Shown here piece after piece: positions 43,505 to 51,926 of a stretch of DNA of 64,000 nt. The stretch comes from Phycisphaeraceae bacterium. Lineage in GTDB: Bacteria > Planctomycetota > Phycisphaerae > Phycisphaerales > Phycisphaeraceae. A program made the position numbers and the translations under genes. Within the stretch, counting starts at the first letter, position 1. The number at the start of each line of letters is the position of its first letter. The stretch lies in the NCBI GenBank assembly GCA_020851735.1, contig JADZCD010000011.1:1-64000 (forward strand), written 5' to 3'. The notes under the pieces were generated by a model. The model was not told the DNA's origin. It worked only from the letters and a program-made list of their open reading frames with translations, and did not search any database.

Positions 43505-44653
43505 TTAACGTCGCCGGCAAACAGCCCACATCACACAGGCTGCCAAAATCGTCGCTGCGCCGGGCTCGGGAATCACCGCGCCCTGCCCGCCGGTGAGCAG
43601 CTGCTTAAAGGGATTGATGTCCGACAGCGTCACCACGCCGTCGCCGTTGGGATCAACGCCCGCCAAGATGACGTCGGGATATTGAGCCTGCCAGGCGGCG
43701 ACGTCGGTCAAGGCCAGTTTGAAGGGGTTGATATCCGAAAGCGTCACTTGCCCGTCACCATTGAAATCCCCCGGCACGCCGACCGACACGCGCAGGTCGA
43801 AGTTGTCAAAGCCCTGGGCGAATGTGTCGGTGATCTTGCCGCCGTTGAGCCAGAAGTAGGGGTGATCCTCGGGGTAGACCACCGCGTAGACGATCACCGC
43901 GTAATAAGCGTACGTCTGCGTCAATTCGGTGGTCAGGATGTTGGTGTTGGCCGGGTTGTTCAGATCGCCCCACAGCAAGGTGCTCGGAGCATCCGTCGAA
44001 ACGTCTTGCCAGACGTCCAGGTAGCCGGGATTGCTCAGCCCCCGTCCCTGGCTGTAGCGGAACTGCACGAGCATGTCCGCCCCCGAAGGCACCAGCGCCC
44101 CGCTGACGTCCTCGCAGTAGGACTCGTCGTTGGTCGGCAGCGAGTTGGATCCATAGAGCCACACCCGCCCGTTGTTCATGTTGATCGTGTCCCATTCCTT
44201 GACCAGCATGTCGAAGCTGAACGACATCGGGCCCGGCACATGGTTGGCCGGAGCCTCGATCCACTGCCCCCACCGCGGACGAAACAGCACCGGCTCGAGG
44301 ATGTGGTTGCCCGGGTTCAACGGATCAACCGACCGGTTGACGGACCCCAGGTCGCCGGTGGACTGCGTGTCCCCGCCGGTCTCGTTCAGGTCGCGTGGAT
44401 CGTCGTACAGCGAGAAGCCCGCCAAACCGCCCTGCGACGGAGGCCCCCACTTGGCCAGCCACAGGCCCACGTCGTTGGCCTGGCTGAAGCGATGGATTAA
44501 GACGCCGTCCGGCGAGTCGTCGGTCTTGAGGTAGGAGGTATCTTCAAAATCCCCGCCGCTGACCAGATTGCCGGATAAGCCAGCCTCGGCAGGCAGAGCA
44601 CAAACAAACAGCACCGCCACAAGAGCCAAACCAATAAGAACATGCCTTGACAT
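43505..44653 (-). CDS. Exported PEP-CTERM protein with dockerin-like repeats (paralogue B)
   Basis: 382 residues from ATG 44653, with GGAGGG at a good distance. Same layout as paralogue A: signal peptide (VLIGLALVAVLFVCALPAEA), beta-rich domain NLVSGGDFEDTSYLK, GDFNGDGQVTLSDINPFKLA and DPNGDGVVTLSDINPFKQLL repeats, and the tail IPEPGAATILAACVMWAVC-RRR. The DNA for the repeat region is almost identical to that of paralogue A, while the middle of the N-terminal domain has diverged, which points to a tandem duplication with later conversion of the 3' part. It diverges from a XylR-type regulator. Confidence 0.82.
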   Translation of the reverse strand: MSRHVLIGLALVAVLFVCALPAEAGLSGNLVSGGDFEDTSYLKTDDSPDGVLIHRFSQANDVGLWLAKWGPPSQGGLAGFSLYDDPRDLNETGGDTQSTGDLGSVNRSVDPLNPGNHILEPVLFRPRWGQWIEAPANHVPGPMSFSFDMLVKEWDTINMNNGRVWLYGSNSLPTNDESYCEDVSGALVPSGADMLVQFRYSQGRGLSNPGYLDVWQDVSTDAPSTLLWGDLNNPANTNILTTELTQTYAYYAVIVYAVVYPEDHPYFWLNGGKITDTFAQGFDNFDLRVSVGVPGDFNGDGQVTLSDINPFKLALTDVAAWQAQYPDVILAGVDPNGDGVVTLSDINPFKQLLTGGQGAVIPEPGAATILAACVMWAVCRRR

Positions 44654-44992
44654 TTTTGTCCCTCCCATAAAAACCTAAAGAAAACCAGAGTCCAACAGCC
44701 AGGACGATATGCACGTAAGCTGTTACCTTGAATCAAATCTAGCACGGTACTAAACCTAAAAAAATAAAATAAGCGAGATTTGCGCAAAAAGACAATAGAA
44801 TATCGCAAAACAATTGATTTCATGCGACAAGAGCTGCCATGATGTTGCCGGAACAGCAAAACAAAGGTGTGCGATTAGCATGAGGCAAGTTTTCGTATAC
44901 TATGGCAGAAAACTACGCCGCCCGGGCAAGGAAATTGGATTTTCGCGACTGCGATTATTCCGATTTAACTAAGGGCGAAAAGGACAGGACCT
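44654..44992. promoter_or_regulatory. Divergent promoter region of paralogue B and the XylR-type regulator
   Basis: 339 bases of A+T-rich sequence. It contains the palindrome TTTGCGCAAA (44779-44788) and the arms TCGCA (44803-44807) and TGCGA (44823-44827), centred 20 bases apart, which are candidate operators for the regulator encoded at 44993. This is inferred from position only. Confidence 0.4.
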
Positions 44993-46126
44993 ATGGTACC
45001 GCGTGTGGCATTGATCATGTACACCTCTCCTTCGCAGGAACGAGGGCTGTTGGCGGGGATCAGCCAATATGTGCGCACGCACAATCGCTGGTCGCTGTAT
45101 GTCCAGTCGCATTGGATGGATAACCCCGAAGGGCTGGCGAGTTGGAAAGGTGATGGCATTATCGCCTATGTGAATAACAGTCATCTGCTGGAAGCGATCC
45201 GCCAGACGGGCTTGCCGACCGTGAACGTGGCGGAGGGTCTTGAGCAGCCGCTGATTCCCGCGGTGCTGCCTGACAATCACGCCATTGGAAGACTGGTGGC
45301 TCAGGCATTTCTCGACAACGGCTTTACCAATTTCGCCTTCTCCGGAATTAACACAGCCATCTACTCCAATGAGCGCATGGAGGGATTTGAGAAGACCATC
45401 CAAGCGCAAGGCTACAAGTGTTACCGTTGCCACGGCGACGAGGAATACGACTGGAATGAACCGCCGAAAGGTTTGGAAGATTCGATTCGGGCTCTGCCAA
45501 AGCCGGTGGGTTTGTTCGCCTGTTTCGACGCCCGGGCGCGACAGGTGGTGGAGACCTGCCACAATCAGGGCATCGCGGTGCCCGAAGAGGTGGCGGTGAT
45601 CGGCGTCAACGACGATGAACTGATCTGCAACCTGGCGGAAGTGCCGTTGTCCAGCGTGTCGTTGCGTTCCGAGCAGCGTGGCTACGAAGCCGCCCGGATG
45701 CTCGACCAGCTGATGGCTGGGCAGCGGGTGGAAGAGGTGATCCGCATCGGCCCGCAGCACGTGGTGACGCGGCGTTCCTCGGACATGCTGGCGATCGACG
45801 ATCCGGAAGTGGCGCAGGCGGTGCGGTACATTCGGCTGCACGCCACCGAGCCGATCGGAGTTCAGCACGTGGTGGACAAGGTGCTGGTGTCCCGGCGCTC
45901 ACTGGAAAGGCGCTTCCGCCGCATCCTGGGCCGCACGCCCTCGGACGAAATCACCCGCGTGCGCGTGGAAAGAGCCCGGCAACTGCTGGATGAAACCGAC
46001 CTGCCGATGACGCAGATCGCCTCGGCCAGCGGCCTGGGCGACGCGGTGAATCTAAGCCGGGTCTTTAAGCGCAAGACCGGCATGACGCCGTCGCAATGTC
46101 GGGAAAAGCGCTATTTGAGCCGGTGA
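44993..46126 (+). CDS. XylR-type transcriptional regulator (LacI-like sensor, AraC DNA-binding)
   Basis: 377 residues. A periplasmic-binding-protein-like sensor without an N-terminal helix-turn-helix occupies residues 1-265 (PRVALIMYTSPSQERGLLAG, GLFACFDARARQVVETCHNQ, VPEEVAVIGVNDDELICNLA), followed by an AraC domain (about 272-377) with VLVSRRSLERRFRRILGRTP and MTQIASASGLGDAVNLSRVF. This is the XylR layout, in which a sugar binds the sensor and turns on sugar genes. It is divergent from the second PEP-CTERM gene and may control both surface proteins. Confidence 0.87.
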   Translation: MVPRVALIMYTSPSQERGLLAGISQYVRTHNRWSLYVQSHWMDNPEGLASWKGDGIIAYVNNSHLLEAIRQTGLPTVNVAEGLEQPLIPAVLPDNHAIGRLVAQAFLDNGFTNFAFSGINTAIYSNERMEGFEKTIQAQGYKCYRCHGDEEYDWNEPPKGLEDSIRALPKPVGLFACFDARARQVVETCHNQGIAVPEEVAVIGVNDDELICNLAEVPLSSVSLRSEQRGYEAARMLDQLMAGQRVEEVIRIGPQHVVTRRSSDMLAIDDPEVAQAVRYIRLHATEPIGVQHVVDKVLVSRRSLERRFRRILGRTPSDEITRVRVERARQLLDETDLPMTQIASASGLGDAVNLSRVFKRKTGMTPSQCREKRYLSR

Positions 46127-46302
46127 GCGGCCCGTCCACGCGCACCTGATCAAGTCCATCCCGGCGGGCTCTGTGCCGAAAGCTCTCCACGGCAACGTCG
46201 CAAGCGGTGGAATATCCGTTGCATGAGCGCTTGGGCAAAGTTGGTGGACTTTGCCCACGGCGATAACATACAAAGTTGAAACTCTGCGAACAGGAGGCCC
46301 CC

Positions 46303-46758
46303 ATGTCTAAGCGCGATTTCATCGTCCGTTGGACGGCCGGGTTAATGTTGTCGGTATTGCTTCTTGGCGGCTGTGCCTCGACCGGCCAGTCGAACTCGTC
46401 CGTGCAGGACGGCGTTTTTGTGCACATCAAATCAGGGCCCGATCAGGCCCACAGCGTACTCATGGGTCTGCGCATGGCGCAGATGATGTCGGCCGACCGG
46501 GACGTTCTGGTCTACTTCGACGTCGACGGCATTGAGGTGGTGCTCAAAGACGCGCCGGACCTGCAGATGGCCCCCCTCGGTTCCTCCCAGGCCATGCTCA
46601 AGGATCTGCTGACCCGCCGCGTGCCGGTCTACGCCTGTCCGGGCTGCCTGAAGGCTGCGGGCAAGACGCCAGAGCAATTGGCCCCGGGCGTGCAGGTCGC
46701 GCAGAAGGAGGCGTTTTTTCGCTTCACCCAGGGACGGATCCTGACGCTGGATTACTGA
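46303..46758 (+). CDS. DsrE-family lipoprotein
   Basis: 151 residues from ATG 46303, preceded by AGGAGG. The lipoprotein signal ends LLLGGC (Cys24). The mature part resembles the DsrE/DsrF-like sulfur-relay fold: a first strand VFVHIKSG, helix AHSVLMGLRMAQMM, then DVLVYFDVDGIEVVLK and VPVYACPGCLKAAG. The CPGC pair holds the likely active cysteines (the first corresponds to the DsrE site). It probably handles persulfide sulfur or acts as a redox partner in the periplasm. It converges on, and overlaps by seven bases, the sigma-54 activator gene, and with the genes up to 51558 it forms a redox locus. Confidence 0.75.
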   Translation: MSKRDFIVRWTAGLMLSVLLLGGCASTGQSNSSVQDGVFVHIKSGPDQAHSVLMGLRMAQMMSADRDVLVYFDVDGIEVVLKDAPDLQMAPLGSSQAMLKDLLTRRVPVYACPGCLKAAGKTPEQLAPGVQVAQKEAFFRFTQGRILTLDY

Positions 46759-48143
46759 ACGGCTGGATCCTCCTTAAGCCCATACGTCTTGATGCGCTGG
46801 TACAGCGTGGTTCGACTGACGCCCAAACGCCGGGCCGCCTTGGCGACGTTCCAACCCGAGTGAACTAGCATTTCCTGGACCGACGCACGTGACAAATCGG
46901 GCGGGCGCGGGTTCGACGGTACGATCGGCCGCGCCCCGGCGCTGGTCGAAGCGGGTTCGGACGACCGGACCGAAGCCAGGTCCGGCGGCAGGTGTTCGCG
47001 GCGGATGTTCCCCTGCCGAGCCTTGACGAAGGCGTACTCGATGATGTTCTCCAATTCGCGGACGTTGCCCGGCCAGGGATAATCCATCAGGAGCGCCAGC
47101 ACGTCGGCATCCAATCCCTCGATCGGCCTGCCCGTTTCCTGCTTGAACTGTTCGACAAAGTGCTGGGCCAGCAGCGGGATGTCGTCCCGCCGTTCCGCCA
47201 GGCTCGGCAGCCGAATCGGCACCACCCGCAGGCGATAGTACAGATCCTGGCGAAACTGACCTTCGGCGACGAGCCGTTCCAGCTCGCGGTGGGTGGCGGC
47301 GATGACACGGATGTCGATTTTCAGAGATTTTTCGCTGCCGAGTCGTTCGATAGTGTGTTCCTGGAGCACCCGAAGAAGCTTGACCTGCGTGGCAGGCAGG
47401 ACGTCACCGATCTCGTCGAGAAAGATGCTGCCGCCCGAGGCGATTTCGAACCGTCCGCGCTTGTCCCGCATCGCTCCGGTGTAGGCCCCGCGCATGTGGC
47501 CGAACAACTCGCTCTCCAGCAGCGTTTCCGGAAGAGCTGAACAGTTGACCGGCACGAACGGCCCGGGCGCTCGCTGGCTGAGGAAGTGAATGGCCCGAGC
47601 CACGAGTTCCTTGCCCGTGCCGGTGGGGCCTTCGATCAACACCGAGGCATCCGACTCGGCCACATGCTCGATCAGGTCGAACACCGTCTGCATCGATCGG
47701 CTCTTGCCGATGATGTTGTGCAGGCGATGCCGCTGCCTCAGATCGCGGCGCAGCTGCGAGAGCTCGGTGATGTCCCGGAACATCACCACGCCGCCGGCGG
47801 GCGATCGGGCGGCGGACCGAAACACCGCCGTCCGCAATCGCAGCACCTTGCGACTTCCCGAGGGCGTGCGCATGGCCAGGTCGAAATCCGGCAACGCCAG
47901 TTGCGCGGCGATCGACCGGCGCAGAGTGGAGCCCGCGTCACAGGCCTGTTCCCCCAGCAGACACGGGCACCCTAAGTGCAAGGCCTCCGCCTTGGTCGTC
48001 TCCAGGATCTGACAGGCGGCCCGATTGATGCCGATGATCCGGCCTTCAATGGTCAGCGTCAGGACGCCCTCATCCAGGCTGTCAAGGACATCCTCGAAGT
48101 GTCCCTGCCATCCTTGCGGCATGGATCGATCGCGACCAGCCAT
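46752..48143 (-). CDS. Sigma-54-dependent transcriptional activator with PAS domain
   Basis: 463 residues. An N-terminal PAS domain (about 15-130) contains Cys44, Cys59, Cys61 and Cys68, which may sense redox state. The AAA+ ATPase has Walker A GPTGTGKE (172-179), the sigma-54 loop GAYTGA (219-224, Tyr in place of the usual Phe), Walker B IFLDEIGD (240-247) and PWPGNVRELENII (about 365). The Fis-type helix-turn-helix is at the end (AKAARRLGVSRTTLYQRIKT). No receiver domain, so it acts without a partner kinase. A -24/-12 promoter in front of the divergent lipoprotein gene (48323-48338) is a likely target. Confidence 0.93.
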   Translation of the reverse strand: MAGRDRSMPQGWQGHFEDVLDSLDEGVLTLTIEGRIIGINRAACQILETTKAEALHLGCPCLLGEQACDAGSTLRRSIAAQLALPDFDLAMRTPSGSRKVLRLRTAVFRSAARSPAGGVVMFRDITELSQLRRDLRQRHRLHNIIGKSRSMQTVFDLIEHVAESDASVLIEGPTGTGKELVARAIHFLSQRAPGPFVPVNCSALPETLLESELFGHMRGAYTGAMRDKRGRFEIASGGSIFLDEIGDVLPATQVKLLRVLQEHTIERLGSEKSLKIDIRVIAATHRELERLVAEGQFRQDLYYRLRVVPIRLPSLAERRDDIPLLAQHFVEQFKQETGRPIEGLDADVLALLMDYPWPGNVRELENIIEYAFVKARQGNIRREHLPPDLASVRSSEPASTSAGARPIVPSNPRPPDLSRASVQEMLVHSGWNVAKAARRLGVSRTTLYQRIKTYGLKEDPAVQ

Positions 48144-48399
48144 CGTGTGACCTTTCCGTGCAAAATACCGTTTTCTAAGTGAACATATGTGTACATCAAC
48201 TTTACATAAACGTTAGTCTAATAAACACTAATGTACAACCTGTATCGTACGTTATTTTGAGGCTGATATCCATAAGTTATTTGTTTGGAGAAATTTAAAA
48301 ATTACGGCGTGGCTGCGCCGCTTGGCACGGCGCGTGCCCATGAGTGATCCATCGGAATAGAACTGCCGTAGCCGTAAAACAAGGAAAGGAAAAGGTGCT
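48144..48399. promoter_or_regulatory. Divergent regulatory region with activator-site candidates
   Basis: 256 bases, A+T-rich at 48175-48300. GTACAT near 48190 and ATGTAC near 48231, and the palindrome TTAGT-N9-ACTAA near 48211-48229, are candidate binding sites for the sigma-54 activator about 100-130 bases upstream of the promoter at 48323. Inferred. Confidence 0.45.
48323..48338 (+). promoter_or_regulatory. Putative sigma-54 promoter
   Basis: TGGCAC, five bases, GTGCC: the invariant GG (48324-48325) and GC (48336-48337) are exactly ten bases apart, as in -24/-12 promoters. It lies 62 bases before the lipoprotein start at 48400. The -12 element is GTGCC rather than the preferred TTGCA. Confidence 0.5.
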
Positions 48400-49014
48400 A
48401 TGAAAGCTGATCGATCCAATCGCATGGTCCGGTGGGGTTTGCTCGTCGTTCTGCCGTCCGTTCTGTGGATGTCCGGGTGCAGCCTGGACCCTGCGCCCAA
48501 ACAGGTGCGCTCCGGTTTGTCCCTGGCGGACTATGGACCGTACAGCCTGAAACTGAAAGACCGGGCCCCTGACTTCGTTTTTGTCGACGACCAGGGCAAC
48601 CTGCGGCGGATGAGCGAACTGCCCGGCCACGTCACCCTGGTGGTGTTCCCGGAGTCCTCCGGTTGGCCTAAGTGCGACGTCTGCCAGAAAGTCGCCCAAC
48701 TGACCGCCAAGCTCGATTCCCCGACCGCACGGGTTCTGGCGGTCAGCGTGGTCAAGCCGGACAAGCCGGCCGACAACGCCCTGGCGGCCATGGATAGCTG
48801 CCGCATCGGCACGGATCGGCTGCTGACGATCGTCGACAGTCAGGGGCAGATCCGTTACCTCTACGGCCCAAAGGTGGACGGCATGTTCTACGTCATGAAC
48901 GATCAGCATCGCGTCTTCGCCATGGGCAGACTCAGCGACTGGGATGCGATCGATCGCGGCCTTCGCGGCGCGGTGCGATCAGCCGAGAGCCACACCGGCC
49001 CCAACATTCCCTAA
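48400..49014 (+). CDS. Thioredoxin-fold (SCO/AhpC-like) lipoprotein
   Basis: 204 residues. The lipoprotein signal ends WMSGC (Cys27). The mature part starts with KDRAPDFVFVDDQGNLRRMS, the usual entry to an AhpC/TSA-SCO fold, and the redox pair CDVC (Cys92, Cys95) follows VTLVVFPESSGWPK. It is probably a periplasmic thiol oxidoreductase or cytochrome-assembly factor. It is preceded by a sigma-54-type promoter and faces the cytochrome b gene, so it is likely induced along with the octaheme cytochrome locus. Confidence 0.78.
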   Translation: MKADRSNRMVRWGLLVVLPSVLWMSGCSLDPAPKQVRSGLSLADYGPYSLKLKDRAPDFVFVDDQGNLRRMSELPGHVTLVVFPESSGWPKCDVCQKVAQLTAKLDSPTARVLAVSVVKPDKPADNALAAMDSCRIGTDRLLTIVDSQGQIRYLYGPKVDGMFYVMNDQHRVFAMGRLSDWDAIDRGLRGAVRSAESHTGPNIP

Positions 49015-49036
49015 AACCGTCTACCCCACGTTTCGG

Positions 49037-49069
49037 GCGGCCCCCCGTTCCCGCAACGGCTGGGGCCGC
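49037..49069. terminator. Strong bidirectional hairpin between convergent genes
   Basis: GCGGCCCC (49037-49044) pairs with GGGGCCGC (49062-49069), with an inner stem CCGTT/AACGG. TTTG follows on the plus strand. Likely terminator for both the lipoprotein and the cytochrome b genes. Confidence 0.65.
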
Positions 49070-49105
49070 TTTGTCATGGCCCCCACGAGCCGACGCGCGG
49101 CCGAC

Positions 49106-49726
49106 TTAGGGCGTAACCGTCGGTTCCGAATCGTCCTCGGTCAACTCCCAGCCGGTGATCATGGCCCAGATATTGGACCACAGCGTCCGGCCGGTGGTGG
49201 TCAGGTAGATGTGGGCGCACATGAAGGCGGTCAGCCCGTAGGCTGCCACGGTGTGCATAAGCGCGATCGGCCGCAGCGCCGTCGGGGCCAACGATGCTCC
49301 CCATTGGTTGTAGTAGTAATACAGAAAACCACTGCTGACCAGCACGGGGATCACCAGGACCTTCAGGCCCAGGTAGGTCAGTTTCTGCAGCGGATTGAAT
49401 TTGGCGATGGCGGTCTTCCGCACGGGATGGGGCCCGTGCCGGAAGATGTCGATCAGGTAGAAACGCACCATCGTCAGAAGAAACTGACGAGTGGGAAGGT
49501 ATTGCCGCCATTGGCTGGTCGTAAAGTGCCAGAAAATGGCAAAGGCGATCAGGACCACGAACACCCACGCCAACCGCCGGTGCAGCATGACGGCGGTTTC
49601 GAAGCCGAAGAGGTCCAGACCCTGGAAGTGGATGTCAAAGCCGGTCAATCCCAGCAAGACGACCAGCATCGCCTGGGTCCAGTGCCAGAAGCGGTTGAAG
49701 CGGCTGTAGATCAGCTCATGTTTCAT
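49106..49726 (-). CDS. Membrane cytochrome b (b561/HydC-like)
   Basis: 206 residues with four hydrophobic helices and histidines placed as haem ligands: RFWHWTQAM (His15), VMLHRRLAWVF (His49), FWHFTTS (His67) and LMHTVAAYGLTAFMCAHIY. It should pass electrons between the quinone pool and the octaheme cytochrome encoded just upstream: its start codon overlaps the cytochrome stop (ATGA), with AAGGAG before it. The C-terminus is acidic and cytoplasmic or periplasmic. Direction of electron flow (quinol oxidation feeding a reductase) is inferred. Confidence 0.85.
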   Translation of the reverse strand: MKHELIYSRFNRFWHWTQAMLVVLLGLTGFDIHFQGLDLFGFETAVMLHRRLAWVFVVLIAFAIFWHFTTSQWRQYLPTRQFLLTMVRFYLIDIFRHGPHPVRKTAIAKFNPLQKLTYLGLKVLVIPVLVSSGFLYYYYNQWGASLAPTALRPIALMHTVAAYGLTAFMCAHIYLTTTGRTLWSNIWAMITGWELTEDDSEPTVTP

Positions 49727-51558
49727 GACGGATTTCTCCTTCCCATCAGGATGCGCAACAACCCGTGCAGGGCGGCTCCACCTAAGGCGACGGCGATCAT
49801 GGCCAGCCCGGCGTCGTCGACCAGGTCGCTGCGGTCACGGCCGGGCATGTAGAAACCGGTAAGCGACGCCAAGCGCCCCTGTTCGGGGCGGTGGCACTCC
49901 TCGCATCGCACCGCGTGTTCCTTGGGTGCGATCATGTGAGCCAACGGCCAAAGCATCTGCGTCTGGATGAAGCCGTATTCCCCGCTGTAGGGTTGTCCGA
50001 CATAAGCCATGCCGGCCTGGATGGATTTGCCCCAGTCAAAATCGGACCAATAAGCCCCGGACCCGGGCGGGCCGAACAGTTTGGGCACGACCAAGGTTTT
50101 GTTTTTCACGTCGTAGGGTTGGCGCCCGCGGTGGATCTTCACCGGCCAGATGCGCGACCCCCGATCGTCCGCCGATCCGTGCAAGGTGTTGATGGGCACC
50201 ACCGTCTGACGGTCGTCAAGGCGGTCGAATCGGCCGGTGCGGCGGCCCAGGTCGCGGCCGGGGGTCTGGTCGTCGATCGTGTCGCCGATGAACGTGTGGC
50301 CGACTCTTCCGTTGAACCAGACGTAGTCCGGCCATTCGTCGCGTGCCCAGATGAATGAACCCTTCTTGCTGTCATAGCTGGATACTTTCTCGCCCTTGAC
50401 CTCCACCGTCTCGGTCAGGGCCTTGCCGTCAGGCCCCAGGCGTCCGGCTGACTCCCAGTCCCACCACATCTTGGTGGCCTTGCGACGGGCGAAAGACGGA
50501 ATGTGGCAGGTCTGGCAGGCCAGCCGGTCGGTATGGTCGTTGAGCTTGGCGCTGACGTGCGGCGCGTCGGTGTGGCACGCCTGGCAGTCGAGCAGATTGG
50601 CCTCGATTCCCCGCCGCGCCACCGCATCCTGACCCATCGGCGGTATGGTGAAACACCTGCCGGCGATCTTGTGGTCACGCGTGGTATGGCAGGTCGTGCA
50701 GTTGAAATCAATGCCCTGGTGGCTCATGTGCACGTCCAGATCGCGCTGGGGCTGATCGAGCGTGACGTCCATGTCGCCGTGCTTGACGCCCTCTCCGCCG
50801 CCGCCGAAAAAGTGACAAGTGCCGCAGGTGTATCGGGACGGCTTGCCCACGTGCATGGCGACCTGCTTCAGATCCACCGGCGGCCAGTTCTTGCCCTCGA
50901 ACGGGCGACCCTGGGGGTACTTCTCGGCGTAGACCGGATGGCCCGCGTCCGTGGGGAATTTCTTGTACGTGCGGGTGGTGTCGTGGCAGATCAGGCAATC
51001 CACCAGGTTCGGATTGTCAAAATCAAAGGAGGTGTTTTTCCATCCATAGCCGATGTGACATGAAGTGCAGCGGGGCTCGTTGGAACCCAAGGCGATGCAG
51101 AAGTTGTTGATCACGTGTTCCGCCTTGCCCACCTCAATGCCCTGACGCTGCTCAAGCTCCTTGCGGGCCCCTGGACAAATCCAGGTCCAGTGGCTGGTCT
51201 TCATCACCTGGGCCGACGCCTCGGTATGGCAGGTCAGGCACGCGGCGGTGACGGCCGGCCCGTCCTGGAAGTCCTGCTGAAGAATTTCAAAGCGTGTGTG
51301 ATCCGCCGTCGGATTGGACGGTCGATGGACGGATATTGTCCGCGGATCAATCGTGGTCGACGTCTGGGCCGGGGTGGACACCGGTTGGCTTGGCGCCGTC
51401 GCCGGCATCGAAGCCGGCGACTGGTCCGCGGCCGTCGAGGCGACGAACATCCCATAGGCCGCCGTAAGTCCGGCCGCCGAAATCACCAAAGCCGTCATCG
51501 CAAACCGCCCGCGGCCGCCAAACCGTGAAGGCAATCGACGGTCATCGAAGTCCGCCAT
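49723..51558 (-). CDS. Octaheme c-type cytochrome, tetrathionate reductase family
   Basis: 611 residues from ATG 51558, which follows AAGGAG; the longer frame to 51741 is not supported. A membrane/signal helix (FAMTALVISAAGLTAAYG) is followed by eight CxxCH haem motifs in order: CLTCH, CTSCH, CLICH, CGTCH, CTTCH, CQACH, CQTCH, CEECH. HTRFEILQQDFQDGP and MKTSHWTW near the first haem are typical of the octaheme tetrathionate reductase (OTR) group, whose members reduce tetrathionate, nitrite or hydroxylamine in vitro. A C-terminal helix (GLAMIAVALGGAALHGLL) anchors it, unlike soluble OTR. Partner cytochrome b follows in an overlapping gene. The physiological substrate is open. Confidence 0.88.
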   Translation of the reverse strand: MADFDDRRLPSRFGGRGRFAMTALVISAAGLTAAYGMFVASTAADQSPASMPATAPSQPVSTPAQTSTTIDPRTISVHRPSNPTADHTRFEILQQDFQDGPAVTAACLTCHTEASAQVMKTSHWTWICPGARKELEQRQGIEVGKAEHVINNFCIALGSNEPRCTSCHIGYGWKNTSFDFDNPNLVDCLICHDTTRTYKKFPTDAGHPVYAEKYPQGRPFEGKNWPPVDLKQVAMHVGKPSRYTCGTCHFFGGGGEGVKHGDMDVTLDQPQRDLDVHMSHQGIDFNCTTCHTTRDHKIAGRCFTIPPMGQDAVARRGIEANLLDCQACHTDAPHVSAKLNDHTDRLACQTCHIPSFARRKATKMWWDWESAGRLGPDGKALTETVEVKGEKVSSYDSKKGSFIWARDEWPDYVWFNGRVGHTFIGDTIDDQTPGRDLGRRTGRFDRLDDRQTVVPINTLHGSADDRGSRIWPVKIHRGRQPYDVKNKTLVVPKLFGPPGSGAYWSDFDWGKSIQAGMAYVGQPYSGEYGFIQTQMLWPLAHMIAPKEHAVRCEECHRPEQGRLASLTGFYMPGRDRSDLVDDAGLAMIAVALGGAALHGLLRILMGRRNPS

Positions 51559-51926
51559 AGCAGAATCTCCTTGCCCCACATCAGACATAATTATCGAGTT
51601 TATTGGATTCGAATCTTTATTCTCTACAGGCCCGCAGAAGTGCTCGATCTTGTCCTGTTGCAGGGACGCGGACCAATAGTTGAACAGCCATTTTTTCTTT
51701 GTTGTGTTGACACTGAATCTCCAGCCAGATGATTGCGTCACCGGCGACCAGAGGAAGATGAGATGGCTGGCTGATTGGGGAACCAGGCGCGGGCTTTCGG
51801 TTCCCGGCGAGATCGTTTTACCCGATCATCGAAGGCCAAACAGGCGTCGGTGCATATCGAAGGACACTCAGGTCGCCACTTCGCGCACGCAGATGACCAT
51901 TCGGCCGGCAGTCTGTTTTCGTGTGG
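51559..51926. other. 368-base upstream region of the octaheme cytochrome operon
   Basis: It is A+T-rich at about 51590-51640 and should carry the promoter of the cytochrome operon. On the minus strand near 51645-51675 a GG and a TGCAA occur but 11 rather than 10 bases apart, so I do not call a sigma-54 promoter. Nothing else is recognised. Confidence 0.45.

Noticed and set aside
51640-51680. Sigma-54 promoter before the octaheme cytochrome
   Set aside because: The GG and GC are 11 bases apart rather than 10, and the flanking bases fit poorly.
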